Made by a program: the position numbers and the translations under genes. A model generated the notes under the pieces. The model searched no databases. It was not told the origin of the DNA and worked only from the letters and a program-made list of their open reading frames with translations. Positions 1 through 11,779 of a stretch of 64,000 nucleotides of DNA are shown piece after piece. Source of the stretch: Bolinopsis microptera (lineage: Eukaryota; Ctenophora; Tentaculata; Lobata; Bolinopsidae); contig NC_087079.1 of assembly GCF_026151205.1 (NCBI RefSeq), positions 5,924,169-5,988,168 of the forward strand. The letters are read 5' to 3'. Each line of letters opens with the position of its first letter. The stretch's first letter is position 1.

Positions 1-1595
1 GATAGGATGCACTGGAAGAAACTTGTATCCTTGGAATCAGGTTCTACCAGCTTGATGTGGGCGCTTTTAGCATGCCTCTCAAAACAGGTTCCTGATGGGA
101 AGGACTTGAGACAAACATCACAGGTCCTACACAAACACGGTATATCGTGTTCAGGTACCTTGGTTTTCTTGCAGGAGATACACTTTATACCCACCACCTT
201 GTGAACTGTCTTCATGTGTTTTATTATATTCATCTGAAGTTTGGGTGAGGTCCAGTTCTTCATTTTCTTGTTTAGAGCTACCCTGCAAAGTGGGCAGGTT
301 GTGATGTCTCTAATGGCTTGCATGGACAGGTCTTTAGACTCGTACAGTTGTTTGTAGCTGATGATTTGGTTAACAAGTAGGAGTGGAGTTGGCTGAAAAT
401 GTTCCCGTAAATTTACTAAAGGCTCCTCGGTAACTTCCTTTAGCTTTTTAGTGTTATTATCCAAGATTACAACAATCGAAGTATCGCTGGGAGCTGGTGT
501 TGTCAATTTAGTTTTCTTCAAGGTAACGGGCTCGAGTATGAAGTGAGCAGGCTGGATACTTTCCACCTTTTGGTGAAAATCCGAGTTTGGTGTAGAAGAT
601 GTTTCGAGGTTCGACGTTAATGGTGTTTCAAGGTTCGACTTTAGACTTGATATTGAGGATGCTTCAATGATCGATTTGAGATTTGATGTTGAGGGTGCTT
701 CAAGGTTCGACCCCAGGTTTGATGTTGAGGGTGATTCAGGGTTTGATTCGATAGTGGGCTCTAATTCTTTAAAGAAACTGTTGACCGAGGACAGGCTGAA
801 TGCCTTCGGCTGGGTTGGTTCAACAAGTTTAGTTCCGTGTTCTGCAGAGTGTTTACTGTCGCGATTAGGGGAATATAAATTATCTGAGAGACTCACAACT
901 GAGCTGACCTGTATCCGAGACACTGAGGATTGTCCTGCCACAGGAGCTGAAGAAGAGGACTCGAGCGACCGAGTCATAGGGTCAACTACCTCACTCGGAG
1001 GATTGAGAGAAGTTTCCTTGTTCCAGTGCCAGTGTTCTTGTTGTCCAGCAAGGCTAACAATTGAAGTCAGCTTCAGATCCACTGTCCGGAGTGAATCACT
1101 CGGATCACTGCATCCTATCTGACAAGTTCTTTGTGACTCCAGCTGCTTCCTCATTGCTGGTGTGACACGTTCAGGGATCAGAGCGCAGTCTCGACCACTA
1201 TCATCATCTGACAAGACGATGAGCTCTGAACGAGGTAAGGAATATGGGGGAGAGGGTGCGGGGACATGGTGAGGTGAAGGTTGAGAAGTGAAGGGGGTGA
1301 GGGAGGCCGAGGGCGGGTTAGAGAAAGGGGAGATGGAATGCGAGGGAGAGAAATGTGTGTAGGAGTGTAGCTGAGGGTAAGGGGCCATGGAATGTGGAGG
1401 AGTGAAGGGGCTGAGAAGGGGTGAAACTGGGATGTGTGGCGGGTACTGTAAGAAGGAGGGATTATTTAAGAGGGAGAGTGGTGGAGTGAAGGGGTTGAGG
1501 AAGGGTGGAGGTAAGAAGGAGCTGAGTGATACCAATGGTGGGTGAGGGGTAACAGTGACGTTAGGTGGTGAAAATGGTAGGATGGGAAGTTCCAT
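1..1595 (-). CDS. C2H2 zinc-finger protein with SUMO-interaction-like motifs, 3' truncated by window edge
   Basis: One uninterrupted frame of 531 codons runs from an ATG at 1595 to the window edge, so the C-terminus is missing. Residues 1-120 are Pro/Ser/Phe-rich. IVLSDDD at 126-132 and VVILDNN at 375-381 look like SUMO-interaction motifs (hydrophobic core followed by acidic residues). Residues about 288-335 hold imperfect repeats around STSNL. A wide-spaced C2H2 finger lies at 434-465, a Cys cluster at about 472-495, and a classic finger (C-X2-C-X12-H-X4-H) at 492-513. The role is inferred as nuclear, nucleic-acid or chromatin binding; no orthologue is recognised. A good acceptor (pyrimidine tract then CAG) lies about 31 nt upstream of the ATG, and the frame stays open to it, so the true start may lie in an upstream exon. 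The frame has no stop codon and the Cys/His spacing is regular, so I am confident it is coding. Confidence 0.8.
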   Translation of the reverse strand, partial: MELPILPFSPPNVTVTPHPPLVSLSSFLPPPFLNPFTPPLSLLNNPSFLQYPPHIPVSPLLSPFTPPHSMAPYPQLHSYTHFSPSHSISPFSNPPSASLTPFTSQPSPHHVPAPSPPYSLPRSELIVLSDDDSGRDCALIPERVTPAMRKQLESQRTCQIGCSDPSDSLRTVDLKLTSIVSLAGQQEHWHWNKETSLNPPSEVVDPMTRSLESSSSAPVAGQSSVSRIQVSSVVSLSDNLYSPNRDSKHSAEHGTKLVEPTQPKAFSLSSVNSFFKELEPTIESNPESPSTSNLGSNLEAPSTSNLKSIIEASSISSLKSNLETPLTSNLETSSTPNSDFHQKVESIQPAHFILEPVTLKKTKLTTPAPSDTSIVVILDNNTKKLKEVTEEPLVNLREHFQPTPLLLVNQIISYKQLYESKDLSMQAIRDITTCPLCRVALNKKMKNWTSPKLQMNIIKHMKTVHKVVGIKCISCKKTKVPEHDIPCLCRTCDVCLKSFPSGTCFERHAKSAHIKLVEPDSKDTSFFQCIL

Positions 1596-2336
1596 GATTA
1601 TCAAAGCGTCGAGCTCATTACATCTGGAAAGAGGAGGTGTTGCTCTACTTCATAATCCTGGGTGTGCGTTAGTTTCAGTAAATTAACAATTTCAAACATT
1701 CAGATAGTACAGATAAAAACCGAGGCAAGTCACAGAAAGCAACAACGAGGAAAATAGGCAGAAAACAAGACTAGCAAATAAGACTCAAACTAACAATTAT
1801 TGAGCAACATTGAAAGTTGAGGGATCGTTTCAGAAACCCAGAGTAGATTTGAAGATAATTACCAATGTTGGTGGCACTTCCTGGCTCCCATTACAGCGGA
1901 TCAACATTAAACATCAAGGTGCCAGCTCTAACGCCATACCTCATAGCAAAAGGCACTTTTGTATCGACACAGACAATGTAACATGAGCATAATTTTAGAT
2001 TTAAGCTGCGTCTAGTTTCTCGATGAGTTTGTATAAATAAATAAATTCTAACATTTAATACACGCTTCGACATTAAAACTATAGCCAAAGCTAAAGAAGA
2101 CGTACATTTAAGTCATGCCAGTGAAACTTAGTGTGGGAAAGAATTATGCACTTTTAATTCAAGAATAGAGAAGCTATGTACGTGGTTATGTGAGAAGTAT
2201 GGGGTTTTTTAATCAGTATGAGGTTAGTTAATTTTTGGGAACCAGTAACCACATGGAAGTTATGAAAATACTTTATGACCTTAAATATTAATGATTTAAA
2301 CGGAAAGGCGATTAATGAGATTCAGTTGGAAACTAC

Positions 2337-2377
2337 TGACGTCACCATGACATCATGGTTAATAACTGCTTACGTCA
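2337..2377. promoter_or_regulatory. Cluster of three CRE/bZIP-like sites
   Basis: TGACGTCA (2337-2344), TGACATCA (2348-2355) and TTACGTCA (2370-2377) fall within 41 bp. They lie about 0.7 kb upstream of the zinc-finger ORF at 1-1595, in a stretch (1653-2734) with no gene I can support. A regulatory role is inference only. Confidence 0.3.
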
Positions 2378-2734
2378 CAGAAAGGAGACAGAATGGTATT
2401 ACACGATTATATATACAATATTATAGTCACGTGAGACGCTGTCACTTGATTAATCAAATATTAGTTACTTCTATACTAATTCCATAATAGTAAACGAGAA
2501 TGAACGATTTGAGTGGTGAAAAACATTTAATTTTGTCTAAATGTTAAGACTTGAGGAAAGATTTGAAGAAACAATGATGAACCGAATCCCCTTAAAATGT
2601 GGTCCCTACATTGCCATGGCCATTGGCCAATGGTGTGATATAATGTGATTCTTCCAATTGAAAATACGGAACAGAATATTAAATTATCCCAGCACAATCG
2701 TGACTGCACCATGACCATCATGTTTCAGGGGTTC

Positions 2735-3220
2735 GACTGACCTGAATTTTCACTTTTTCGTCCGATCATCTTGGAAAGTTTTTTGTACATCCCCATAGAC
2801 GTAAATAGTAACCAAAAAAATTATTTTTGAAAAATTCGGAAATTTAGGTGTTCCCCAAGCCGTTTCCATGACAACCGCGCTCGCGAACCTCAGAAATCTG
2901 GAAAAATTCGATATCTCAGGACCCATTGCACCTACAGAGCTAAAATTAGGCTTAAAAGATGCGGAATCAGCACATTTATATGAGACTTATTAATAAACAT
3001 ATAGCCTAAAGTGCTCACTTTCGTCAAAAATTGCAAAAAACACATTTTTTGTACATTTCCATGGCAACCGCACCCTAAAATTTGGATGTGCATCTCTATT
3101 TTTCAGTCAAACTATGAACAGCTCAGAACTACAGGGGGATAACTACAGGGGGAGAACTAGAGGGGAGAGAACAGCTCAGTACTACACCCGAGGAAGAACT
3201 ACAGGAGGGAGAACAGCTCA
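2735..3220 (+). repeat. Left long terminal inverted repeat of foldback element
   Basis: It matches 5025-5509 in reverse complement almost base for base. It contains a 95-bp module (2949-3043) that also occurs three times, diverged, at 57.34-57.76 kb. Its inner end runs into the tandem core. Confidence 0.85.
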
Positions 3221-5014
3221 GAACTACAGGGGGGGGGGGGAGAACTACAGGGGGGAGAACAGTTCAGAAGAACTACAAGGGGAGAACAGCTCAGAACTAC
3301 AGGAGGGAGAACTACAGGGGGAGAACAGCTCAGAACTACAGGAGGGAGAACTACAGGGGGAGAACGGCTCAGAACTACAGGAGGGAGAACTACAGGGGAG
3401 AGAACAGCTCAGAACTACAGGGGGAGAACAGCTCAGAACTACAGGGGGAGAACAGCTCAGAACTACAGGAGGGAGAACTACAGGGGGAGAACAGCTCAGA
3501 AGTATAGGGTGGGAGAACTACAGGGGGAGAACAGTTCAGAACTACAGGGAGAGAACAGCTCAGAACTACAGGGTGGGAGAATTACAGGGTAGAGAACAGC
3601 TCAGAACTACAGGGGGAGAACAGCTCAGAACTACAGGAGGGAGAACTACAGGGGGAGAACAGCTCAGAACTACAGGGTGGGAGAACTACAGGGGGAGAAC
3701 AGTTCAGAACTACAGGAGGAAGAACTACAGGGGGAGAACAGCCCAGAACTACAGGAGGGAGAAATACAGGGGAGAGAACAGCTCAGAACTACAGAGTACA
3801 GGGGGAGCACTACAGCGGAGAGAACAGCTCAGAACTACAGGGTGGGAGAACTACAGGGGGGAGAACAGCTCAGAACTACAGGAGGAAGCACTACAGGGGG
3901 AGAACAGCTCAGAACTACAGGAGGGAGAACTATAGGGGCAGAACAGCTCAGAACTACAGGGTGGGAGAACTACAGGGAGAGAACAGCTCAGAAGAACTAC
4001 GGGGGAGAGAACAGCTCAGAAGAACTACAACGGAGAACAGCTCAGAACTACAGGAGGAAGAACTACAGGGGGAGAACAGCTCAGAACTACAGGGTGGGAG
4101 AACTACAGGGGGAGAACAGCTCAGAAGAACTACAGGGGAGAGAACAGCTCAGAACTACAGGGGGGAGAACTACAGGGGAGAGAACATCTCAGAAGAACTA
4201 CAGGGGAAGAACAGCTCAGAACTACAGGGGGAGAACTACAGGGGAGAGAACAGCTCAGAACTACAGGGGGAGAACAGCTCAGAACTACAGGGCCGGGGGA
4301 GCACTACAGCGGAGAGAACAGCTCAGAAGTACAGGAGGGAGATCTACGGGGGAGGGGGAACTACAGGGGGAACAGCTCAGAACTACAGGGGGAGAACTAC
4401 AGGGGGGGAGAACAGCTCAGAACTACAGGGGGGGGGGGGGAGAATTACAGGGAGGGGTAACTACAGGGGAGGGGGAGAACTACATGGTGGAACAGCTCAG
4501 AAGAAACTACAGGGATGGGGGAGAATAGCTCAAAAGAACTACATGGGGAGAGAACAGCTCAGAACTACAGGAGGAAGAACTACAGAGGGAGAACAGCTCA
4601 GAACTACAGGGGAAGAACTACAGGGGGAGAACAGCTCAGAACTACAGGGGGAGCACTACAGGGGAGAGAACAGCTCAGAACTACAGGGAGGGAGAACTAC
4701 AGGGGAGGGGTAACTACAGGGGGAACAGCTCAGAACTTCATGGGGGAACAGCTCAGAAGAAACTACAGGGAGGGGGGAGAATAGCTCAAAAGAACTACAT
4801 GGGGAGAACAGCTCAAAAGAACTACATGGAGAGAGAACAGCTCAGAACTACAGGGGGTGAATTACAGGGGGAGCAGCTCAGAAGTACTATAGGGGGAGAA
4901 TTACAGGGGAGAGAACAGCTCAGAACTACAGGGAGAGAACAGCTCAGAACTACAGGAGGGAGAACTACAGAGGAGGGGGAGAACTACATGGGGGAACAGC
5001 TCAGAATTATGTAG
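3114..5014 (+). repeat. Tandem array of AGAACTACAGGGGG / GAACAGCTCAGAACTACAG units
   Basis: Short units built from GAACAGCTCAGAACTACAGG and GGAGAACTACAGGGGG repeat for 1.9 kb with many variants (GGGAGGG insertions, GAAGAACTA forms). All copies share one polarity up to the right arm. Several frames stay open across it, giving artificial RTTGGENSSELQ-type polypeptides; no start context or non-repeat domain supports translation. Confidence 0.9.
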
Positions 5015-5024
5015 TTCTAACTTC

Positions 5025-5509
5025 TAAGCTGTTCTCCCTCCTGTAGTTCTTCCTCAGGTGTAGTACTGAGCTGTTCTCTCCCCTATAGTTCTCCCCCTGT
5101 AGTTATCCCCCTGTAGTTCTGAACTGTTCATAGTTTGACTGAAAAATAGAGATGCACATCTAAATTTTAGGGCGCGGTTGTCATGGAAATGTACAAAAAT
5201 GTGTTTTTTGCAATTTTTGACGAAAGTGAGCACTTTAGGCTATATGTTTATTAATAAGTCTCATATAAATGTGCTGATTCCGCATCTTTTAAGCCTAATT
5301 TTAGCTCTGTAGGTGCAATGGGTCCTGAGATATCGAATTTTTCCAGATTTCTGAGGTTCGCGAGCGCGGTTGTCATGGAAACGGCTTGGGGAACACCTAA
5401 ATTTCCGAATTTTTCAAAAATAATTTTTTTGGTTACTATTTACGTCTATGGGGATGTACAAAAAACTTTCCAAGATGATCGGACGAAAAAGTGAAAATTC
5501 AGGTCAGTC
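5025..5509 (-). repeat. Right long terminal inverted repeat of foldback element
   Basis: Reverse complement of 2735-3220. It begins inside the array with inverted copies of the unit (CTGTAGTTCT) and ends at GTGAAAATTCAGGTCAGTC. Confidence 0.85.
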
Positions 5510-5830
5510 TAAGTCGACCAACGTGCATGTTAACTGTTAAGACTCTGGCCTTTGCTCTGAATTACTTCAATTGCAAAATGAAACATGGAATTCATGGCCC
5601 TAATTACAAATCTAGTCCAATGAGAAAATGGATGAGAAAATATTATCCAATCATGGCAGATCATGAAGCGGCCAGATAATAATATTACTTATCAAGAAAC
5701 CATGGTTGTTCACTTATTTGAATAATATTATACCGTACAGGCATAAATATCTTGAACTGAACAGGTCAAGGCATAGTCTAGACATAAATTCAGGAACAGT
5801 ATTCCTGAATCAGTGTCTAGACTTGGACTA

Positions 5831-6373
5831 AAGAACAGTCTAGAAACAGAGTGAAGAACAGTCTAGAAACAGAGTGAAGAACAGTCTAGAAACAGAGTGA
5901 GGAACAGTCTAGAAACAGAGTGAGGAACAGTCTAGAAACAGAGTGAAGAACAGTCTAGAAACAGAGTGAAGAACAGTCTAGAAAGATAATGAAGAACAGT
6001 CTAGAAACAGAGTGAAGAACAATCTAGAAACAGAGTGAAGAACAGTCTAGAAACAGAGTGAAGAACAGTCTAGAAACAGAGTGAAGAACAGTCTAGAAAC
6101 ATAATGAAGAACAGTCTAGAAACAGAGTGAAGAACAATCTAGAAACAGAGTGAAGAACAGTCTAGAAACAGAGTGAGGAACAGTATAGAAACAGAGTGAA
6201 GAACAGTCTAGAAACAGAGTGAGGAACAGTCTGAAAACAGAGTGAAAGACAGTCTAGAAACAGAGTGAGGAACAGTCTAGAAACAGAGTGAGGAACAGTC
6301 TAGAAGCAGAGTGAGGAACAGTCTAGAAACAGAGTGAAGAACAGTCTAGAAACAGAGTGAAGAACAGTATAGA
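5831..6373 (+). repeat. 23-bp minisatellite, about 23 copies
   Basis: The unit is close to GAACAGTCTAGAAACAGAGT plus GAA. Each copy holds the palindrome TCTAGA. Variation is low (A/G in GTGAAG/GTGAGG, a few GATAATG or ACAATCT variants). There are no unique spacers, so it is not CRISPR-like. No gene is seen between the foldback element and 7215. Confidence 0.9.
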
Positions 6374-7215
6374 TAACTGTAAGAAACCTAAAATACGCCT
6401 TCATGAAGTATAGAAGGTAGAAGTGTATAATATAATAATTGTAATTATTACACTCCACCATGCGCGTGAACAGGATAACTGATGAAATATCTCAGATATA
6501 TGTGAAATAACCTGAAGGTCGTTTAAACAGCAGGACCCCTTACCTAAATTTGATGAAGCTTTGTTATTAGGAAATTAGACAGATTGGAGGTGTACAATCT
6601 AAAATCTACATCATGGGGCTAATTTGTTTAAATACGCTGTATCAATGAGTGTGTCGTATTTTACATTTAATTAGATTGTAATAAACAGTTAAAAGTGTAC
6701 TGATTTGGAGTTGGGTAAGTCTGGTTAACGGCGATCGAGAAGCAAGTGTCCGGTCGTAACTAAAAGGAATTTAAAATAAATGTGTATAAATGGTTGAGAG
6801 CCAAATAAATGGTTGAGAGGCAAACATGCCTATTGCCTAATCAATAAAGCCTAATTACAGGGACACATATGTGGGCCTCACAAAGACAGATAACAAAAAT
6901 ATGTTCAAATAAAAGAGAAGAATATTTAAACATAACCACTGCATCATTACTCAATTCATCTTCACTGATAAAGACTTTTCTTGTGAAAAAGTAATTAGGA
7001 GCAGCTCTCAAACAAAAGGTACTGGCCCGGCCCCTATATAACTATAAACCTTCTTTGTTTGAATCAATACACCAATTGGTCAGAAGCTGAAGGCAGACAG
7101 ATTTCTAACTAATTCGACAGTTCAGACTGAATTAGTTCAACACGAAAAACATCTCAATTCCATACCTTGAGAAAGTCTAATGTGCAGGCAATATACTATA
7201 ATCTAAAGTGCATGT

Positions 7216-7595
7216 TATAGCCTGGCAGCAGCTCTACTGTTGCAAAATAAGTGTGGTTCGAAAAAGGATGCATATATTGCAGCTGCATATATTACAGCTG
7301 CTGCACGCTCCACATACGACCACTCATTCGCAGTGAGAGCTGGAAGACTCTGGAATGTTCTCCCAAAAATTGTCAATACTCAAAGGACTTTGACAAGCTT
7401 CAAGACATCTCTTGGAAACTTCCTAGACACCCTTCCAGACAAGCCCCCTACTCCTGGATACAGTGCAGAAAACTCTAACTCGATAATAGACTGGTGCAGT
7501 CAAGGAGGTGGTCCGCAGATTGCGTGATGGCCGTGAAGATGCCTACTTCTAAACCTATCAATAGGTTCAATAGGTAGGTATTGAATTCTCGCAAC
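7216..7595 (+). pseudogene. 5'-truncated non-LTR retrotransposon (LINE) 3' end
   Basis: The 95-residue frame ending at 7527 contains SFAVRAGRLWNVLPK followed by a TSFKTSLGNFL segment and a DKPPTPGY-like end. This pattern is typical of the extreme C-terminus of LINE reverse transcriptases (jockey/CR1-like ORF2). No RT catalytic domain precedes it, so the copy is 5' truncated. The following 3' tail (GGAGGTGGTCCGCAGATTGC onward) recurs at 44537-44610 within the M3 peptidase gene, which confirms a dispersed element. Confidence 0.7.
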
Positions 7596-8440
7596 AGGAT
7601 TATATTATTTGAATATCATTGTAAGCTTCCAAGTGGTCCTTTCTAAAAAGCTAGACGTCTATCTACGCGACTTTATTGGCTTCTCACTACTGGTAGTTAA
7701 ACTGCACTGCAAAGTGCAGATGCTTTAATATCTGCTCTATAAACATTAAACATACATAATATTTAATATATTGGATATTGTAAAGGGATGTCATAATGTA
7801 GAACGTTAAAAACTGACCTTAGGCTATATTATAATATAAGAAATTCAATAAACAGAAGACACGATAAAATAAGAAATTTAGTTTCGCATAATTTTACAGA
7901 TATTCCAAAACCACATCAACTCAGGAGGATAAATTTACAGTGGGGCTGTGCTAGGAGGACTGTACGTGCCACCCCAGTATGAGCAGCATTAGATTAAATT
8001 ATATTATAAATTATGGACGTTTAATTATAATTCTGGAGGTGTCGCCGTGAAAGGCGGTTAATCTGAATAATAATCCAGCAAGTTGGTGAACTGCCTTATG
8101 TCTAGAAATGTTGGAGAGCATATTGTATGTTGGGGGAATTATGTGGGACCTTATTATGGGGGATTTCCAAAATCCATTAAGGCATTCCCCAAGATACCAC
8201 AGAATACCCTTGGCTTCCCCCCTAGGTTACATACAGCTTCGTACATGTTACACACGTCTTCACAAAGTTTAGACTATAAAGGGAAGAATTATAATTGTAA
8301 TTATGATTAATTAATTAATTAATTGTAATTAAAATTATACCCCATGCTACTAGAGTCTAGACTTGGATAAGATCAAAGGGTATACGTATGATATGATAAG
8401 TTTTAGAAGCTGATGTAATGTGGTCTAGGGCGTGGGGGCC
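7596..8440. other. Gene-free AT-rich stretch
   Basis: I see no coding exon or RNA gene here. There is a short (TTAA)n-like run near 8308-8330. Confidence 0.5.
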
Positions 8441-8914
8441 AGGGGGGGGGGGGGGGGTCAGGTACTAAGTGCCGTACGTGGGGGGGGGGGGGTCAGGTAC
8501 TAAGTGCCGTACGTTACGTCGACTAAGTGCAGTTTGGACTTTACAAAAAGGACCCACCCTACAAATTATACCCACTATTTAGTAGGGGTTTTGTTTTCAA
8601 TGTAGTCGAATTAGATAAAAAGTTACAAACAAATTTTAAAAATTACAAAAAACCCAAAAAAATCAAAAAAACCTCAAAACCCATTCCCAAAATTAAAATT
8701 TGAGGTATAGTAAAATGGGTTTTTTGGGGTTGGACACCCAAAAAATGAGGTCCCTTAGTACCATGTACTAACTACTTTTCTGTGAAATGAGCAGCAGACC
8801 CACCACTTAGTACAAGAGTACTAACTGCGTTTTGGAAGAAAATATGACCCACCCGACCCACCCAACGTCACGTACGATTCTGATCATATGATCCCCCCCC
8901 CCCCCCCCCCCCCC
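8441..8914. repeat. Poly-G duplication and poly-C tract, possible degraded inverted-repeat element
   Basis: A poly-G run followed by TCAGGTACTAAGTGCCGTAC is present twice in tandem (about 8441-8515). The far end (8861-8914) has an ACGTACG motif followed by about 20 C residues. The ends show partial inverted similarity (CGTACGT/ACGTACG and GCAGTTT/AAACGCAG), so this may be a decayed MITE. The poly-G/C lengths are prone to sequencing error. Confidence 0.4.
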
Positions 8915-10660
8915 GCCGTTCAGGGATGAAGTAACAATTAATATAAATAGTCTCATATAAGTAAAATGTAAAGACTTTTAGAACATTAGGAGTAAATCTG
9001 AGCTGCTCATTGTACGATTTGTCACATACATGGGATGCAATATAGTGAAATGTAATCAATGCAATCAACAGCCGATTAGTATCATGTTTTACTAATTGAA
9101 ATATGATACAGTCTTACAGTCCATATTGGAAATTGATATGCAATGGGTGTGAATTTCTTGAACGCTAATAGGATCCAATCAAGAAGCAAGTCGGAAACTA
9201 GAAAGAATATTGTCTATAATGCAGAAAAGGTGATGAGCCAAATTCAAATGCGCACCTAATCGATGTAACTTGATTATACGTGAAGCCAACAAATTTACAG
9301 ACACTGATAACAAAAACATAATGAAAATATTTCATAAAAAGGTTAGATCACCGCTGGATTAAACTTAAAATCTGATAAAAAGTCTCTTCTGCTGAGAAAT
9401 AATTAGCACCGACCTAACGAAAATTGCCGCATTAAAAGTTAAAAGGAGACCAGAGATGAAGACAGCGGTAAAATATGGAACAAAACAGAACAAAGTAAAC
9501 ATATTTCAATGTTGCTTTGGGGTGGTAACTTGGTAAGTCCCCTTTCATCGCAGTCCGCTAGTTTTACTGCCTCTCAATATATGCAGTACGAATCCTAATC
9601 CTCCTCGTGTACACTAAGACGACGTTTCTCTTATAATAATAATAATAAATTGAAATTTAATCTTAAATTTATTAATTTAATTTATTAATTTAATTTATCA
9701 TTTTATAATTTATCTTATATGGAGCGGTGAAAAATTGAAGTTCTTAATTCATATTATGGTACTGTGTTCAGTGTTGATGAGCACATCATCAAACAAGTCT
9801 CAACTATCAATTCGGAAGAAAATTGAAGCAATGTAATATATAAGTAAACGTTTAAAATAATGATAAGGGATGAATATAAAATATGTTTTTTATGGTATAA
9901 AAATGTTTAAAAGGAGTAAAAACTGTATCTGGAGGTTTAGAACTGATTAAGGTGGGGTTTAGCCTGAAATTTATGTGAAACTAGATTTCGTAGCTGAAAG
10001 AAGCAAAATAGGAAAAAAGAATAACAGAACAAAGGTAACAAGTACAGGCGATGACTGGGAAGAGGATTAAGAGAGATATGTACAAGGTATGTAAGGAGGG
10101 GAGTAAGGAGGGGAGTAAGGAGGGGAGTAAGAGGAGGAGAATATTTCCCAACATATCTCAAGCGTTAATGAACACTAAACAGCTAGTTCAACTTTATGCC
10201 TCAACATTCAATACCAAGTAAAAGTACTTAGAAACAGCTCTCAAAAACTTAGGTAAGTAAGGCCATTAATATGTTCAGAGTCTCGGGAAACAACGGTGAT
10301 AATACCACGATGATACCCAACATTCAACAAGAGAAATAACCAACCCAACACCAAGCTTGTCACCTAGCAACCAGGCTTGTCACCTAGCAACATTGCGAAT
10401 GTAAATAGCTGCACTGATGGTGATTTATTCATACTAGGAAGCCGTTGTAGTGAGCTGAAGGAGTGTTATTACACACATCACACATTATCACACATTATCA
10501 CACAATAACAGCCACATGTATAGTTGTTATTAAACGGCACAAGTACGGAACAATACAGTTGTAGTAACACGATATCATATACCTATTGTACATGCTGTTA
10601 ACCTTACTGTTGTCATGGCAACAGCTCTGTGACTCGTGTGAGTTCACTACTGTTCATAAT
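8915..10660. other. Gene-free region with a small GGAGTAAGGAG repeat
   Basis: There is no supportable gene. A short direct repeat of GGAGGGGAGTAA occurs about four times at 10093-10137, and AT-rich runs lie near 9638-9720. ACACATCACACATTATCAC repeats at 10470-10505. Confidence 0.5.
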
Positions 10661-11166
<506 letters not shown>

Positions 11167-11399
11167 ATTGCATGTTACAACATAAACATATTATAATGAC
11201 ACTCGACATGATAATATTACTTCCTTTCCTTCACCTGCCGCTTCCGTTTAAAACCCTTCAACGTTATGTTCTAATCATTTGTCCGGTTTCTCTAATGATG
11301 GCCCGTTATCAGATAATCTGAGGTTCACTGTCTTGTCCGCGCTCGAAAACTGCACACCCTGGACTCTCTTAGTCCCTCACAGTCATCCTCGCTAACCAG

Positions 11400-11600
11400 C
11401 CAGTCAGCTCTCTGTATTTCAGTCACGTGATCGTAACTGGCCAGTCAGAGCACTGCAGCAGTTGTACAGAGTACGCCACCGTCAGCTAAATGCAGCCTAA
11501 ATATGCACGCCTCCTCATTGGTTGCCCGGGTGATCACATGACTCACATCTCTGCTTCCTATTGGTCAACGTGACTGGCCAGCGCGCACACGTGTCCGTGA
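11400..11600. promoter_or_regulatory. Promoter-like segment with CCAAT and E-box motifs
   Basis: The segment holds two inverted CCAAT boxes (ATTGG in CATTGGTTGC and TATTGGTCAA), CACGTG at about 11422, CACGTGT near 11588 and several CpGs, unlike the flanks. No gene is recognised downstream because a G-rich array starts at 11780. It could be a promoter of an unrecognised transcript or chance. Confidence 0.2.
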
Positions 11601-11779
11601 ATGTTTAATACTATTACAGCAAAAGGAGGGAGATTATTCCTTATTTGGCATAATACGGTGAGTAGAGGAAATACTGTGATAACATTTCTCTCAGAGAGCA
11701 CTGTGTGTTGCGAGCTACGTGAGGGGAGAGTCAGCTCTTCTCTCTGTAGCTGTACTGTACTGCGTGTCTGTTGGGGACA

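Larger units (their letters stand above)
2735..5509. mobile_element. Foldback-type transposon with long inverted repeats and tandem-repeat core
   Basis: About 485 bp at the left (2735-3220) reappear inverted at the right (5025-5509) at high identity. Between them lies about 1.8 kb of tandem repeat. This is the architecture of foldback elements: very long TIRs and internal direct repeats with no transposase. Both outer ends read GACTGACCTGAATTTTCAC inward. I could not find a convincing target-site duplication. Apparent ORFs in the core are only the repeat read in different frames. The element probably depends on a transposase encoded elsewhere. Confidence 0.8.

Noticed and set aside
3114-5014. 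Several overlapping 70-283-codon open frames of RTTGGENSSELQ type
   Set aside because: They are the tandem core of the foldback element read in different frames, with no unique sequence or domain.
5831-6373. CRISPR-like appearance of the 23-bp array (and of the 29-bp and 61-bp arrays)
   Set aside because: Units are contiguous without unique spacers, and the window is a eukaryotic nuclear genome.
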